DNA of 64,000 nt from assembly GCA_947247005.1 (NCBI GenBank), contig OX365948.1:41110601-41174600 (forward strand), written 5' to 3'. The stretch is from Spisula solida. Taxonomy: Eukaryota > Mollusca > Bivalvia > Venerida > Mactridae. Positions 36,301 to 48,665 of the stretch are shown here, in pieces. The stretch's first letter is position 1. Each line of letters starts with the position of its first letter. Below the pieces are notes generated by a model. That model did not search any database and was not told where the DNA came from. It saw nothing but the letters and a program-made list of their open reading frames with translations. Both the position numbers and the translations under genes were made by a program.

Positions 36301-36934
36301 AATTTTAAAAGTCTTACCTTACTGCATTCCACACTGTCATCGTTCGCAATGATTCAGCGCAAAAGAAAAAAAACACTAAATATCTCCAAAATTACATAAT
36401 AGATTTACGTATTTTTACGAAACTTTTCATCACGCTTCTAGAAATGTTTTACAAAACACTACTAGATCTTAGCAGACATTCTTCTAGCCTTTATAAACAC
36501 GGCATCCACCCTCGCCCGAGACTTTTATGTTAGAATATGACATTATAAATGGACAGTGGGTTTGGTTCTATGGTAACATGTAAGGATGTTTTCTAGTATG
36601 ACGTCATGTTTCTCTTAGAAAAAAAGTCATATTTTAGCTGATCAATGATTTATGTTAAATATTCCGCCGACTACAAATTGACTTAAAACTAAAAAGGTCA
36701 AATGTGAAATATAATCCGGTCTTTTAAGACTTATTCATCGTTGTATTTTCTTGTCTAACAAGTTATAGCGTATACCAATGTTAGCAAATCAAACCCACTC
36801 CCCCACTATAATTATAATACTAGTAACGTGACTCATTTAAAAAATAACGTAACTAAAGGTCAATATGCATTGTGCAATTTTTAGTCGATTTTTTAAACAG
36901 TGGTTCAATCATACACGGGAGGCGTTCCGCCTAT

Positions 36935-37262
36935 TTTTGTTTTTTAACATTTTTTCCATAAGGCGTATACATATTATTACATACATACAATCATACATTC
37001 ACATATAATTTTATAAATGTGTTACATACTATTATATAAATTTGTGTAAATGCCGTTATGGTTTTTTAAGGATTAGTGTGTATAGAAGGTAAGAAAGAGG
37101 GAATGGTAGTGATAAAGGGGAGAAGAAAGAGGATAGGGGTGGGGATTTACCAACATTTTTTGAAAACCTGTAATTATGTAATCTTTTGCCATTTTTTGTT
37201 ACAGATTTCTACTTTATCTTTGAAAAGGGCTATAGTTTGTTCAAGCTTTTTCCTAAAGATAA
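36935..37262. repeat. Dispersed ~310-bp repeat, copy A
   Basis: Shares a colinear series of blocks with 45800-46110: acatacatacaatNataca, ccgttatg, gtaagaaagaggg, ggataggggt, accaacat, tgtaattatgt, ctactttatctttg. Copy A is continued on its right by the 14-bp array. Type of element unknown. Confidence 0.65.
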
Positions 37263-37265
37263 AGA

Positions 37266-37535
37266 GTGTTGAGTACTGAGTGTTGGATACCGAGTGTTGA
37301 ATACTGAGTGTTGAGTACTGAGTGTCGAGTACTGAGTGTTGAACACTGAGTGTTGAATACTGTGTGTTGAGTACTGAGTGTTGAGTGTTGAGCACTGAGT
37401 GTTGAGTACTGAGTGTTGAGCACTGAGTGTTGAGTACTGAGTGTTGAGTACTGAGTGTTGAGTACTGAGTGTTGAGCACTGAGTGTTGAATACTGTGTGT
37501 TGAGTACTGAATGTTGAGTCTTGAGTCTTGAGTGG
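37266..37535. repeat. 14-bp tandem repeat (~19 copies)
   Basis: Units tgagtgttgagtac, with variants gagcac and gaatac, run without interruption. The same word (gagtgttgagtgctgagtg) occurs inside the MITE at 3073-3497. Frames of 101 and 124 codons on the minus strand (STQHSVLNTQ-type periodic peptides) are artefacts. Confidence 0.95.
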
Positions 37536-37731
37536 CTGATTAATGTATAACTGAATATTTCCGCTGGTCAAAAAGTTAGCGAACTCTGTATGCCACTTCG
37601 GCACAAGGTTTCAAATTATCTACACTCAAGTGTACCGTATGTATAGAGCAGGTTCTACAGCGGCCATGTATAACCGCAACAGATATCCATTGAATCCATT
37701 CAGACATTTGGCGAGCGGAATTCTGACATCA

Positions 37732-37988
37732 GGCCCCGATCTCCCGAAGCATCTCAAGTAGAAATCAAGTCAAATTTAGATTTTACTAAAATCAGAGTCG
37801 GAATTAGAGACAAATCTGTAGCTCCAGCTCTTGAAATTGTATGGTAACAAATTCAGAATAACATTTATCAATAACGTTTAGTGATGCTAATTTTGAGTCC
37901 AACCTCGCATGCAAATTAACGTAAAGACACATACCAATATTTGAGTTGAGATCTTGCTAAGATTGAGATGCTCAGGGAGATCGGGGCC
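37732..37988. mobile_element. MITE family 'GGCCCCGATCTCCC', full copy (257 bp)
   Basis: The left end ggccccgatctcccgaagca (tctcaag) is inverted at the right end (gagatgctcagggagatcgg, ggcc). TIRs continue inward through the aaatcNNNNcaaat region. Two further partial copies lie at 39.04 and 41.13-41.31 kb. Confidence 0.85.
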
Positions 37989-39042
37989 AGTTGTACTATA
38001 AGTCAACCTGATTATATGAAAATCCAGAGAGACAACGTAATTTAGGTACGTAATTAGGAAAATTCTGAATATTGAGAGTGTGATACGATATGATAAGTTG
38101 TAGTTGGGGGTGAAATCTATAGTGGGAGGGTTCATGTTGTTTTCAAAACCTTTTTTTCAAATTGAAATTTTATGGAAACAACACTCGTATCATTATGATA
38201 TTTTGCTGTTACAATTGTAGTTCATAAAAAATGATAAAGCGAATTTATCGAAACATGACTGCACTTCATCATTGAAAATTTTGCTCGTTCACTTTTAATT
38301 TAAAGAACAAATACGCTTTTGAAAAAACATGCACTTTCAAACAAGAAGTTTCACTCAGCCTCCTAAAAAACTGAATGTTCAATAATAAGCTTTTTTAAAT
38401 ACGACGCAATACAAGAACACAAGTCACGTGCCGAGATCAATTAATGCTTGTTTCAGACGACGTACGATATTGCAAATTTCCCAAGTTTCGTCATGTATGC
38501 GCCCAATACTCCTCGACAAGACAGTATACTCCCCCAACTAACATTACCACATTGTCATAATGCCATATATGTGGGTATATGATGTATTAGAAATGCAAAT
38601 TCTTATATGACTCATTGTTACTCAAAATGTATCAAATTTAAAGGCAAGAAAATACTGATAGAAGGAAGTATCGAATCTACTGAAATGTCAAACTAAAAAT
38701 ATTTTCGTAGGTGCATCCAAGTCGTAATTTTCAAAGTACTCGCAGACGTAAAAAACCGACAACTTGGTAAAATACTATAGTATATATATATATATCTTTG
38801 GACACAAATATGAGTAGCTCATTGCTGTATAAAATAAATCATGCTTCCTTTCGTTTATCCAGGTTTATAACGCAATTTCTCAACATGCTGTTTCAGTCAC
38901 GTATATACATCGGCTGATTCTCTTAACCAGTTATCCTGTACCCTATCAAAAGCAGTTCGAACTTACAATTCCACAAGGAACCAACCACAACAAAATCGAC
39001 ATTGCTGTACAAAATGTGGAATGTCATGACCTGCCGCGACCA
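37989..39042. other. No gene; (TA)n microsatellite at 38778-38797
   Basis: AT-rich sequence without recognised coding content. A short tatatatatatat run is the only landmark. Confidence 0.4.
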
Positions 39043-39170
39043 GGCCCCAATCTCCCAAAGCATCTCAAGTAAGAATCTCATCTCAAATTGAGATTTTGCT
39101 CAAATTAAACTCTGAGTTATTAGTCCATGTCCCAGGTCTTGAAAATTGAAGGTTCATTACCAAAAAGGTG
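39043..39170. mobile_element. MITE family 'GGCCCCGATCTCCC', left-end fragment
   Basis: ggccccaatctcccaaagca followed by tctcaagtaagaatctcatc matches the left terminus of the 37.7-kb copy and continues to a aggtcttgaaaattgaaggt block before similarity is lost. Confidence 0.7.
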
Positions 39171-39266
39171 AACAGATCCAACAATGATTTTCTGTAAGCT
39201 TGATATCTCAGCAGTCGAAAATCGGTTGATGGACTTCCGGGTCACTTTGCCAAATGACCTTTTGGC

Positions 39267-39286
39267 GGCCATCTTTAAAGATGGCC
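39267..39286. repeat. Perfect 20-bp palindrome
   Basis: ggccatctttaaagatggcc is its own reverse complement. It lies in a short 71-codon plus frame (39184-39399) with no recognisable protein. Comparable ggccatctt palindromes are, from recall, common in mollusc repeats, so it may belong to an unrecognised element. Confidence 0.9.
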
Positions 39287-40164
39287 TCCATTATTTTAAG
39301 CAATCATATGCTTTGGGAAAACTTGAATTATTCCTCACTCAAAAGGGCTATCGGCTTGTAATATGTCTTAAAATGTTCGTATTGCAACCCCGCAGCTGAT
39401 GATATATACATATTAACATGTTGATAACAAGTTTAGTTCGAAATTATTGATATTTTAAGAAAATTTTGATATTTTTCACTTTTTGTCATTGCAATTCTGA
39501 TTGGGATTTGTATTTAGCCATTTTTCGTTTGTTATATTCAGTGGTTAATTATAGGCATACATAAAAAACATTACATTGATAGATATTCACTTCGAAGTCC
39601 TTAATTGGTCATGAATATATGACAACTAATATATCTAATTAAATGGATATTTTTAAGATGCATGACTATACATTTTCCGATAATCTTAGGAACAACCATT
39701 AATTTTGATTTTATTATTTCAAAGCTGCTTTGTTCATATTCACATATTTATACCGATGTGCAGGTATCCGGTACTCGAGTCACATACCTAATAGGCTGTG
39801 GATATGGTACCGGACCCCAGCTAGAAGCCTTGGCCCGGCTATTAGTACGGGATCATACACACCAAGGGCCGGGTGATTTAGTATAACTTAATCTATGATT
39901 ATTTCCTTCTCTAATAGTTAGCGAATGGTATTCTTATGCAACACGAATGCATGCCCAATTTTAGGTCCCTAAGTTTTATGTTGTCGTTTGAAAAATACGT
40001 TTTGGTGACGTTTAAGAGAGGTCATAATGAATTACATTATTATCTCAAGCGAAGGGTTCTGTATCTGGCATCATCAAACTTACTATCTTGATCTTATAAT
40101 TGCCATCACTGAAGTCATGTTTGAGTTAAAATATTAAAAACCTCTGCGTGAAGTATAACAATAC

Positions 40165-40402
40165 CTGTGGGGAGCGGTTGCCTAGATGTATGGTACACGC
40201 TTCGGGATTGAGAGGTGCCGTTCAATCCCCATCTGGACCACTGCTTAATTTCACTGAACTAGAAAAATACACCTGCCCAACTTACCGAAATGTATAAATT
40301 GGTACCTGAGGTGGTCCAAAGCCTACCAGCAGCCAACAGCGCTGAGTGAGTGTAACAGCTGACGTGAGACTTAATGAGTAAATGTATGTCAATTGAATGG
40401 AC
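40165..40402 (+). mobile_element. tRNA-headed SINE
   Basis: The head at 40170-40243 has an A-box-like gcggttgcctagatgtatgg and a B-box-like gttcaatcccc. It is followed by a body with aaattggtacctg, aggtggtccaaagcctacc and gctgacgtgagacttaatga, then an AT-rich end. Head and body differ from the SINE at 15.0 kb, so at least two SINE families are present. Confidence 0.65.
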
Positions 40403-41127
40403 GAATCTCTTTTACTGGGTGCGTTTACATACAATATCTTTTTAATACCGAAGATGCAAGTTATTTTTTCCTACATGGTCGGTGTTTAAGAGTCATACCC
40501 CTTGATTGCAGATTCAAACAATAGGGCTGGGAGTTGATGTACACTGTTATTGTAGGTATTCATGTACCGGCGTTAGTCGTACCCCTTGATGGTAGGAAAT
40601 GATGTACCCGATGATATTAGGTATATGTTACCAGCGGTTGTTGCACCCAATTATTGTAGGGAACCAATAGGGCTAGGAATTACTTACTGACATGTACATA
40701 ATTGAGACCGGAATAGCAGCAAACCGTGTAGTAAGACACATCATAGCATCTTGCAAGTATAGCTTCGCCTGTTAAATATGGATAGCCCATGACACCAGTA
40801 CAGACACAGTGATTTAGGGGATACCCATTCGGAGAGTAAGTGCTAGTCCCGTCAGTGGTCGGCGTCCCTTACCAGTGTACATGTTATAGCTGTACCCCAT
40901 ATGGACCAAAGTGGATCCATGTACTATGTGGTGGAATTTACTCCACCCCATAGAGAGAGAAAATAATGTATGGACAGTAGAATATTCCTCATTAGGACAG
41001 GAATGGACAGAAGCATTTCCGAAGGAAGGTTCTTCTATATATTAAAGAAAATGGATGGCTTTAATCCGTGGAATATTCCCATGGGATTAAGAGTGGCTTA
41101 CTTAGAAATAGGGTATACTATAAGACA
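40403..41127. other. Degenerate short repeats, no gene
   Basis: Loose repeats of a cataccccttgat / caatagggctgggag type at 40490-40680, too diverged to define a unit. Nothing coding recognised. Confidence 0.35.
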
Positions 41128-41310
41128 AACTATATAGACAAATCTGAAGTTGGAGTTCTTGATGTTTTACAAATTACTGAAATAAATTCAAAACAATGTT
41201 TCTGTTCTGTGATAGAAATTTTGAGTCCAGTCTTCCATGTCAATTAGTTAAAAGATATATGACGATATTTGAGCTGAGATTTTTCTCATTTTGAGATGCT
41301 TCGGGACCTG
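41128..41310. mobile_element. MITE family 'GGCCCCGATCTCCC', right-end fragment
   Basis: Colinear with the right two-thirds of the 37.7-kb copy (acaaatctg, attttgagtcca, gatatttgag, gagatgcttcgggacc). It overlaps in content with the fragment at 39.04 kb, so the two are separate partial copies rather than one split element. Confidence 0.65.
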
Positions 41311-41340
41311 AAATAGAACCCGGACTTCTCCAGGATACAA

Positions 41341-43097
41341 ACCCAGCGCAGTGACCACTGTAGTCTACTGTGCCACGACTGTGTAGAATCAGGTTACCCA
41401 GCGCAGTGACCACTGTAGTCTACTGTGACACGACTGTGTAGAATCAGGTTACCCAGGGCAGTGACCACTGTAGTCTTCTGTGCCACGACTGTGGATAATT
41501 GGGTTTTCCAGCGCAGTGACCACTGTAGTCTACTGTGCTACGACTGTGTAGAATCAGGTTACCCAGCGCAGTCACCACTGTTGTTTACTGTGCCACGACT
41601 GTGTAGAATCAGGTTACCCAGCGCAGTGATCACTGTAGTCTGCTGTGCCACGACTGTGTAGAATCAGGTTACCCAGCGCAGTCACCACTGTTGTCTACAG
41701 TGCCACGACTGTGTAGAATCAGGTTACCAAGCGCAATGACCACTGTAGTCTTCTGTGCCACAACTGTGGATAATTGAGTTATCCAGCGCAGTGACCACTG
41801 TAGTCTACTGTGCAACGACTGTGGATAATCAGGTTACCCAGCGCAGTCACCACTGTTGTCTACTGTGCCACGACTGTGTAGAATCAGGTTACCAAGCGCA
41901 GTGACCACTGTAGTCTACTGTGCCACGAATGTGTAGAATTAGGTTACCCAGCGCAGTGACCACTGTAGTCTTCTGTGGCACGACTGTGTAGAATCGGGTT
42001 ACCCAGCGCAGTGACCACCGTTGTCTACTGTGCCACGACTGTGTAGAATCAGGATACCCAGGGCAGTGACCACTGTAGTCTTCTGTGCCACGACTGTGGA
42101 TAATTGGGTTATCCAGCGCAGTGTCCACTGTAGTCTACTGTGCCACGACTGTGGAGAATCACGTTACCTAGCGCAGTCACCACTGTAGTCTACTGTGCCA
42201 CGACTGTGTAGAATCAGGTTATCCAGCGCAGTGACCACTGTAGTCTACTGCGCCACGACTGTGTAGAATCAGGTTATCCAGCGCAGTGACCACTGTAGGC
42301 TACTGTGTCACGACTATGGAGAATAAGGTACCCAGCGCAGTGACCACTGTAGTCTACTGTGCCACGACTGTGTAGAATCAGGTTACCCAGCGCAGTGTCC
42401 ACTGTAGTCTACTGTGCCACGACTGTGTAGAATCAGGTTATCCAGCGCAGTGACCACTGTAGTCTACTGCGCCACGACTGAGGAGAGTCAGGTTATCCAG
42501 CGCAGTGACCACTGTAGTCTACTGTGCCACGACTGTGTAGAATCAGGTTACCCAGCGCAGTGACCACTGTAGTCTACTGTGCCACGACTGTGTAGAATCA
42601 GGTTACCCAGCGCAGTGACCACTGTAGGCTACTGTGTCACGACTATGGAGAATAAGGTACCCAGCGCAGTGACCACTGTAGTCTACTGTGCCACGACTGT
42701 GTAGAATCAGGTTACCCAGCGCAGTGACCACTGTAGTCTACTGCGCCACGACTGAGGAGAGTCAGGTTACCCAGCGCAGTGACCACTGTAGTCTACTGTG
42801 CCACGACTGTGTAGAATCAGGTTATCCAGCGCAGTGACCACTGTAGGCTACTGTGTCACGACTATGGAGAATAAGGTACCCAACGCAGTGACCACTGTAG
42901 TCTACTGTGCCACGACTGTGGAGAGTCAGGTTACCCAGCGCAGTCACCACTGTAGTCTTCTGCGCCACGACTGAGGAGAATCAGGTTATCCAGCGCAGTG
43001 ACCACTGTAGTCTTCTGCGCCACGACTGAGGAGAATCAGGTTATCCAGCGCATCGACCACTGTAGTCTTCTGTGCCACGACTGTGGAGAGTCAGGTT
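41341..43097. repeat. 55-bp minisatellite array (~32 copies)
   Basis: Units cccagcgcagtgaccactgt, agtctactgtgccacgactg, tgtagaatcaggtta. A 54-bp variant (aggctactgtgtcacgac, aataaggtaccc) recurs at 42297, 42626 and 42845, marking higher-order blocks of six and four units. The 79-codon minus and 78-codon plus frames are repeat artefacts. Confidence 0.97.
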
Positions 43098-43475
43098 TCC
43101 TCCATGTTTTCTATACGAGTTTATAGTATGAACTTCGAACATTCGCACCTGAAAAAGTACATCTTTTTCTAAACGTCATATTATGTTCAACAAGTTAAGT
43201 TAATTAGTCAATTTGTTCACATGAAAAATTCAGACTCGTTGGAGATAATGAAAAGTTTACATTAGATTCGTAAAAAGATCGAAATAATTGCGATGCAAAG
43301 ATCAGAGGGACGACTTTAGATCATAAGTTGATTGAAACGTATAGTACTGAATTTTTAATGTTGACTTTTTTTCCTTACGTATCGTTTTCGAGTACCTGCG
43401 CTCCACGCTGCGACACGTGACGTGTAGGATGTAAAGTTAGTCATTTACGCGAATATTGAACATTAAAAGCTATTT

Positions 43476-43705
43476 CGTGGGGTCACGGCGATTTCGCATG
43501 ACATTAATTTAGTGTGTCATAATATCGTGTGGGTCATGCTATCGTGGGGTCACGATTTCGCATGACATTAATTTCGTGTGTCATAATATCGTGTGGGTCA
43601 TGCTATCGTGGGGTCACGATTTCGCATGACATTAATTTCGTGTGTCATAATATCGTGTTGGTCATGCTTTCGTGGGGTCATAATTTCGTCGTGTCATTAT
43701 TTCGT
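43476..43705. repeat. 64-bp tandem repeat, ~3.5 copies
   Basis: gatttcgcatgacattaatt starts at 43490, 43554 and 43618, each followed by cgtgtgtcataatatcgtgt and gggtcatgctatcgtggggt. A fourth, shortened copy degrades into cataatttcgtcgtgtcatt. Confidence 0.93.
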
Positions 43706-45404
43706 TGGTCATAACTCCATGGGGTCCTAATTTCCTGGGTAATACAAATTTTGCATGATCACGTATGTGATTACTAAATTTACCCAAACCTAGATTTTAG
43801 TAAATTCTTGTAGCAGTTACGTCAAATGTCATTTGAATGACGTATGCGACGTCGCGCAAATAGGCTACGACCAAGGTCTCTACAAAATCAAAGCACTGAG
43901 AGTGCTAATGGTAGGCGATCTGGTTGCTGCTATTGAAGCTCAAACCGACTTTAAATGTTTAATGTTCGTTTTCTTACTGCCGATCTTGTCTTGAATGTCA
44001 AAATAGGCCTATGTGACTACATAGGCATGTTGGGTATCTAAATAATAGTAAAATTGGGCATATCCATTTATTTGCAATACTGTATTGAATGCGTATATAA
44101 AAAGTGGCTCTAAAATAATAATACGCCCCTATTTATCAGATTCTACAGTACCGTCTTGTAATCACTTCCCTCGCAGCGTGAGACAGTCTATAGAAAGCTA
44201 CTATATATCTGGGTCAGTGCCACACCATATGATTACAAAACAGTACTTTGCTGACGATATACAATTTATTCATAAAACCATCACCTGACCCTGATCTGGA
44301 GCTTGGTGTAACACTCCTATATTCTAAAAATACCTACATCCGGAACCTCAAATTCAAAATTCTAAAAATAGGTGTACAGCCGGGATATTTGATGAACACC
44401 TAATTTTCATAATACGAAACAAGTTCGATATCGCTCCGGCGGAGTGATTATCTGCAAAAATATCGATTTAACGAACAGTTTGACAATAATAGTTGATCTT
44501 AGAATAAACAAATGTTGCTTATTCAATTCAATCAGTTTAAAAAATTGGAGAAACATATGTAGCAGTATTGGGAATGTTGACAGATTCTGGAACTACTTCA
44601 GTGCGGATTCACATTGTTTAGCCTCAAGGCGTTCAGTTGGCATTAAGAAATAGGCAATGATACATTTGAGAGGCTAATCGCCTCCCAAAAACATCTGTAA
44701 GTTCCAAGTTTAAAAATTAGGATATGAACACAATGGCTCTTGCTTCATTATGAATATTCTTCAAATTATTGAAAAGGCTCAAAATCAATATGTTTTCCTG
44801 GAGACCGGCTTAAAAATATATGCTTAAAAATATGGTTCATGGATTTCTAGAAACGCATTGGGTGTGAATTTCGCTGCTAAAGTATACTTGTAAAGAGATG
44901 GATTAGTGATGGGGATTTAGATTATGTTTTATATTGCTTTTCTAGTTCACCCGGGACACGAAAGAAAAGTAATTCCTCGCGAATTATATTTAGATTACAG
45001 ACATTGTATTTCAAATATAATCTACATGAAGGCTCATTCCTAAAGTTGAGTATTGACAGGACGCGCGGAGTGTTGTCTCTGGGGGGAGTTGCGCTTGAAG
45101 TAACAATTTAAATATTTCATGGCTCCTATTTCACAAAGTTCATTTACAATTCTACCCGGCAGGGTTGTCAACGCTACGGTATGAAATGTTAATATGAATA
45201 CATAATACACCACACGTGTCTTTCCCTATGAAATAACGATTAGCGTACAAGAAATGTGATTATTTATTTACAACACTTCAGTTACTTGATTGTATATGCT
45301 AAATTGTGCTGCTGGTGTATTGAAAATGTGATAAACACTTAATGGACGTAATTAGTGCGACAACGTTAAGCGAATGTTTAAGTTGGTTAGAAATAATAAC
45401 CGTC
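43706..45404. other. No feature recognised
   Basis: Mixed AT-rich sequence. Frames of 67 (44085-44288) and 69 codons (44444-44653) on plus have no recognisable motif. A duplicated attctaaaaata word near 44320-44370 is the only local repeat. Confidence 0.4.
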
Positions 45405-45772
45405 AATTGCTTCACATTTCTGTGCGAGTTTATAAGACATAAAATAGCTGCTTTACTCTCTAATCCAGTAGTTTCACATTTCTATACATGTTTATGAGAC
45501 ATATACTAATAGCTGCTTTACTCTCTAATCAAGTAGTTTCACATTTCTATACATGTTTATGAGACATATACTAATAGCTGCTTTACTCTCTAATCCAGTA
45601 GTTTCACATTTCTATACATGTTTATGAGACATATACTAATAGCTGCTTTACTCTCTAATCCAGTAGTTTCACATTTCTATACATGTTTTTGAGACATATA
45701 CTAATAACTGCTTTACTCTCTTATCCAGTAGTTTCACATTTCTATACATGTTTATAAGACATAATTATCAGT
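45405..45772. repeat. 65-bp tandem repeat, five copies plus a diverged first copy
   Basis: gtttcacatttctatacatg starts at 45471, 45536, 45601, 45666 and 45731, followed by tttatgagacatatactaat and agctgctttactctctaatc. The leftmost copy (from about 45405) is diverged and lacks part of the unit. Confidence 0.95.
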
Positions 45773-45799
45773 ATAAACATGTCCCTACATGTCAGGCCC

Positions 45800-46112
45800 T
45801 TCCCATGGCGCAGAAGTTTTTTTTAACTTAAGACATAAAAAAATTATACATACGTACAATGATACATCCACATACAACTAAATAAATTGGTTTCATAGCA
45901 TTACTTTTTTGTATATACCGTTATGATCTTTTGAGGATTAATAATGTAGATAGTAAGAAAGAGGGTGTGATAGTGATGAAGGGGGGGGGGGGGATAGGGG
46001 TTGGGTGTACCAACATCTTTGAAATTTGTAATTATGTGATGTTTGGCCATTTTCTGTAACAGACTACTTTATCTTTGGAAATAGCTATAGTGTGATCAAG
46101 CTTTTCCGACAC
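45800..46112. repeat. Dispersed ~310-bp repeat, copy B
   Basis: Colinear with copy A at 36935-37262. It carries a 13-G run (45981-45993) where copy A has a purine-rich stretch, and lacks the adjoining 14-bp array. Confidence 0.65.
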
Positions 46113-46218
46113 TTAACATATTCTTTAAATTGCCGGATTAGCGGAACACGTTTGTTGCATTTGTTTTTAAAAAATATCTAAACACACAGCTTTGTATTTT
46201 TAGATCATTGTTTATAAT

Positions 46219-46322
46219 GGTTATTGACCGAGTATGAGGTATTCCTGAATATGAACAATCCGCGCCCGTGAAATGCGTGAACACCGAGACCGCGTAGGAA
46301 TACCTCATACAAGGTCAATAAC
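46219..46322. repeat. 104-bp foldback with GC-rich loop
   Basis: Arms gttattgaccgagtatgagg (tattcct) and (aggaata)cctcatacaaggtcaataac pair over 27 bp with two mismatches. The ~48-bp loop is GC-rich (ccgcgcccgtgaaatgcgtg). Confidence 0.85.
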
Positions 46323-46634
46323 TTACTTACACAAAAGTTGACTACAATGCGCATCATATATGACATAAACTTCGATTCAGATGAGATTTTGACATTTTGG
46401 ATGGGTATGAAGCCAACAACATTTACGTACAGGTAAAATCGTATTGATAATAATATTGCACGTTTGTAACTAAACTTTAAACATATGATTGTTTGTAGTT
46501 ATAACAAATGTATATTGTAATTTCACCTTGACGATATGTCATTGTTATAGTTGCCGCCGGAATTTATGTTTATACAGTCAAACATGTCTACAAGTACCCC
46601 AAGATGAACAGCAAAAACATGTTTCTGTTGACAT

Positions 46635-46890
46635 GTTTTTTAGTTGTGAGCGGTGAACAAGGGTATGGCGGTTTATTTGAAATTGTTCGATTCCCGTCTG
46701 TTTCACTGCTAAATGCCTCAGAGCAAGAGTAACCCTAACTATTCCATTTTACCCTGCTGCATGAGAGGGTCGAACGCTAATTATGTTGTGGCTGGCGTCG
46801 GTGTCGTTTGTATCAGTCGCCTAGCCACTCAATGCACTTGGGGTACCACAGCACCTTAAATATTGCAATGCATTCAGAATGGTATAAAAC
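46635..46890 (+). mobile_element. tRNA-like SINE candidate
   Basis: tagttgtgagcggtgaacaa followed by a B-box-like ttgttcgattcccg about 35 bp on resembles a tRNA-derived head. A downstream block contains ctggcgtcggtgtcgtttgt and ttggggtaccacagcacctt. The A-box is weak, so this is tentative. Confidence 0.4.
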
Positions 46891-48099
46891 TGTTAGAATG
46901 GAACCCGTCCGAAATATAAATAGTCAAAATGAACCGCGAAACCAGTCTATACAACTGTCAGAATGCGAGAAAATCCCAATCAATGACCGTCTATCGATTC
47001 TCCATTCTAAAGTCGTAAAGTTAAAGCTAATAACTGTTCAATTATGAATATTTGTCAAGCTATTTCAAAGTCACTAACTATGTTCATGAATTAGTGATGT
47101 GAATTCAAACGGTCCGTGCATTTGTCAAACATTAAACTTATTACGCTTGGAATATTAATCAGTTATGCATGCTTTGAAAAGATGAAACTGAATTTATAAC
47201 TGAAAACCACTGAACAGAGTTGGGGTATAATTCATAGGCATGTACGTGTATATATATCCTGCAAAATTCTGAGCTAGTATCCTCATGAATAAAGCATTCC
47301 ACTGCATAGTAGCATGATTTAGCCCTCCCCAAGGAACCAACAAATCCAGCGACAATTGCCGCGGCTCAATAAATTTTGAAGTGTATCAAGTTTTGTTTCT
47401 ATTTCCATTCAAAATATTTCAAGTTAAAACATACAACTAACTGATACCTTAAACTCAAAGTGGCCGTTTTAACACAAGTTATAGATACAAAACGTTTTGT
47501 TTTTTTTGTGAGGCGAAACCTGCCTGACGTTTAATATTTCAAAATATCTTACGTAATTCATGAATACATGAGTATCATAGCGCAAGCTGCAAACAGATGG
47601 GAAACGTACAACTGATTGGCTACACGGATATTAAAAGTTACTTCAAAAGTACTAATTACAATTTTAAATTAAAAACTAATAATATATATCATTTGTTAAT
47701 CGAGTAGGGAATTATTGAACGATGTTTTATGGAAAACCAATACACACTAAGGCATTAGTATTTCTCTTAGTTCGATAAGCATTTTATGGACGAGACGGAA
47801 GGGTAACTTTAATTAGTCATCACACTAAGTATTCCTTCATTCGTTACATTAATAGCGTCTCTAGTGGTTAAAGCTACTAAGTCAAGAACACATGAAAGGT
47901 TAATTACGTTAATTTTAGTTCCGAGATATGTGGATTGTTCATTTTATAATTCATAAATAATGAGTGTTTCTTACAACAGGTGGTATCCCTATGTTGAACG
48001 ACGTATACTGTAGATAGAAACCGTTTCAGTGCGTAGTTGACAGATGTCGGACGACACAGAGTCTTTGTTGTAACAGAGAAAATTCCTCATGGTAGTTAC
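46891..48099. other. No feature recognised
   Basis: AT-rich sequence with a 79-codon plus frame (46808-47047) that has no recognisable domain. Confidence 0.4.
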
Positions 48100-48665
48100 T
48101 CACATATGATACCTACCTACTACCTATCCTCTTCGTGCCGGCTGGCACATAAGGCTTCTACCAGAGTTCTCCATTGCTTTCTGTCTTTCGCAATCTTTTC
48201 AATTTCTCCAAATGTCTTCCCCATAGTCCTAATCTCGTTAATGATGGTCCTTCTCCAAGTCTCTTTCGGTCTTCCTCGGTTTCTTCTTCCACCTGATGGG
48301 GTCCATTTTAATGATGTTATTGTGATGTTGTTTTGGTCTTTCCTGATGACATGACCTAGCCATCTAAATCTTCGTTGTTTGATTACATTTCTGAAGTTCT
48401 TTTGTCCAATCTATCTGTATAGATTATCGTTTGAGATTTTTGTTGGTCCGTAGATCTTACAAATTTTGCGTAGGCATCTTGTATGGAAGCCAGAATAATG
48501 TCCCTGTCTCCGACGTATACTGACCGGTTCACTTCGTCTCTCTTTTTTGTTTTGCAATATATGTCAGTCTTCCAACCTCTTCCAAATATCGAGAGGAAGA
48601 CGATAGAGCTTCTTCTTAAACAGAAGAGACCTAGTGATTCTCCTGATCATGAAAGCTCTGCCGTT
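48100..48665 (-). pseudogene. 3' fragment of an APE-type LINE on the minus strand
   Basis: Reading leftward, the minus strand gives RRFRWLGHVIRKDQNN, LKWTPSGGRRNRGRPKETW, MGKTFGEIEKIAKDRKQW and LVEALCASRHEED, then a stop at 48124-48126. A short ggtagtaggtaggta tail is visible at 48100-48123. These blocks match, in order, the C-terminus of the LINE at 9.2-11.6 kb (RRLRWLGHVFRMD, GRPKTTWRR, AALCPIGDEKE), so both belong to the same broad family. The part beyond 48450 is degraded and the RT core is absent. The 105-codon plus frame over this region is antisense. Confidence 0.85.

Noticed and set aside
37174..37604. Overlapping 101- and 124-codon minus-strand frames rich in S, T, Q, N
   Set aside because: They are composed of the 14-bp repeat plus flanking dispersed-repeat sequence; no start context or conserved domain.
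39043..41310. A single 2.3-kb element bounded by the two GGCCCC-type MITE ends
   Set aside because: The right fragment repeats internal sequence that the left fragment already covers, so they are two separate partial MITEs, not one element with an insertion.
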